Below, piece by piece: positions 63,282-64,000 of a stretch of 64,000 bases of DNA; position 1 is the stretch's first letter, and each line of letters begins with the position of its first letter. A program made the position numbers and the translations under genes. The DNA comes from Enterocola sp045654205 (GTDB lineage Bacteria > Bacteroidota > Bacteroidia > Bacteroidales > Paludibacteraceae), in contig JAZOMZ010000020.1 in assembly GCA_045654205.1 (NCBI GenBank), positions 1 to 64,000 of the forward strand, written 5' to 3'. Under the pieces are notes generated by a model. That model ran no database searches and had not been told where the DNA came from. It worked only from the letters and a program-made list of their open reading frames with translations.

Positions 63282-64000
63282 ATGAGCAGTATATATTTGC
63301 ATATTCCATTCTGCAAAAAACGTTGCACATATTGTAATTTCTTTTCCACTACACTGCTTGAAAAACAAGAGGAGTATGTAAATATCTTGCTTAAAGAAAT
63401 AGAACTTAGAAAAAATTATATCACAAATCCTAGCACTATTTACCTAGGTGGTGGCACTCCCTCTACTCTGCCTATAGAGCTTCTAGAAAAGATTTTTACC
63501 TCACTTGACAAAAATTTTAATCTGTCGAATGTAGAAGAAGTTACTATAGAATGTAATCCAGACGACATTAATATAGACTACGTTAAAGGACTTAAAAGCC
63601 TGCCTATTAATAGGCTGAGTATGGGTATTCAAACCTTCAATGAAGAAGAACTAAAAGTTTTAGGTAGAAGACACAATGCCAAAAATGCCATTAAAGCAGT
63701 AGAAAATGTATATAATAGTGGAATAAAAAATATTAGCATAGACCTAATGTATGCCCTTCCTGGCCAATCTCTATCTACCTGGGAAGAAAACCTAAATATC
63801 GCACTTAGTTTGCCTATTTCACATATTTCTGCATATCATCTTAGTTATGAAGAAGATACTCCCCTTTATAAACTAAGAAATTTGGCATTTGACGAAGAAA
63901 AAAGTCTTGAATTCTTTGAACTTCTAAGTGAAAAAACAGCAGAAAAAGGCTTTGAACACTACGAAATTTCCAATTGGGCAAAAGACGGAAAATACTCAAA
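63282..64000 (+). CDS. hemW: Radical SAM protein HemW (partial, cut by the window end)
   Basis: The first 239 residues are present; the gene continues past the window. The CX3CX2C iron-sulfur motif is CKKRCTYC, followed by LGGGTPS, RLSMGIQTFN and SIDLMYALPGQ. These are typical of HemW, a haem chaperone formerly annotated as oxygen-independent coproporphyrinogen oxidase. HemN proper has CxxxCxxCxC and a longer N terminus, so HemW fits better. It follows the coiled-coil gene by one base. Confidence 0.92.
   Translation, partial: MSSIYLHIPFCKKRCTYCNFFSTTLLEKQEEYVNILLKEIELRKNYITNPSTIYLGGGTPSTLPIELLEKIFTSLDKNFNLSNVEEVTIECNPDDINIDYVKGLKSLPINRLSMGIQTFNEEELKVLGRRHNAKNAIKAVENVYNSGIKNISIDLMYALPGQSLSTWEENLNIALSLPISHISAYHLSYEEDTPLYKLRNLAFDEEKSLEFFELLSEKTAEKGFEHYEISNWAKDGKYS

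Overview
The window reads as AT-rich chromosomal DNA from a member of Bacteroidota, most likely Bacteroidales. The evidence is the Bacteroidota-type promoter (TTTG, about 20 bases, TAnnTTTG) ahead of many genes, type IX secretion (T9SS) sorting domains, a PorW/SprE-like lipoprotein, a CTnDOT-type tra gene set, and the Bacteroidales gene orders mnmG-apt-uvrC-dtd-deoC and argR-GNAT-argG-argC-argD. No rRNA, tRNA or CRISPR array was seen.

Layout: 1-660 is non-coding and holds an unusually GC-rich 200-base element with 12-base inverted ends. 664-10844 is a surface-protein module: a six-loop EF-hand/dockerin-like protein without a signal peptide, a CotH-kinase-fold secreted protein, a 1685-residue beta-helix protein with a T9SS domain, and a small protein with a sortase-like C-terminal tail. 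The same 24-base sequence lies on both sides of this module. 11140-12028 is a decayed double toxin-antitoxin locus: both toxin genes look internally deleted while both antitoxin frames and promoters remain. 12106-20629 holds housekeeping and envelope genes (cysS, a hydroxyacid dehydrogenase, rpoN, plsC, a TPR/PD40/OmpA protein, an NSS transporter, a helix-hairpin-helix protein). 20641-25219 is the arginine cluster, with a REP-like pair of hairpins between argG and argC. 25246-26091 is a membrane LytTR regulator. 26096-35169 is a minus-strand operon (porW-like, rnr, dut, TPR protein, DUF4292 lipoprotein, EnvC-like), divergent from mdh.

The most unusual region is 36326-49296 on the minus strand. 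It is one continuous operon encoding the membrane and channel parts of a Bacteroidota conjugation-type type IV secretion system (TraE, F, G, I, J, K, M, N and O-like). No relaxase, coupling protein, primase, integrase or att site is present. The operon continues into a 1309-residue protein with a T9SS sorting domain, translationally coupled to a lipoprotein. It looks like a chromosomal T4SS that has lost or never had the DNA-processing module and is tied to a T9SS-exported surface protein.

49589-57025 holds spmAB, ybeY, mnmG, apt, uvrC, dtd and deoC. Two perfect parS-like 16-base palindromes lie in the mnmG-apt gap, suggesting the ParB-bound centromere and an origin-proximal position. 57051-59541 is a PhoR/PhoB-like two-component pair next to a beta-barrel-like protein. 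59547-61193 is a small island between 43-base direct repeats, containing a nonsense-broken DUF4143-type ATPase and tandem 23-base repeats. The window ends with ychF, a coiled-coil membrane protein and the start of hemW.
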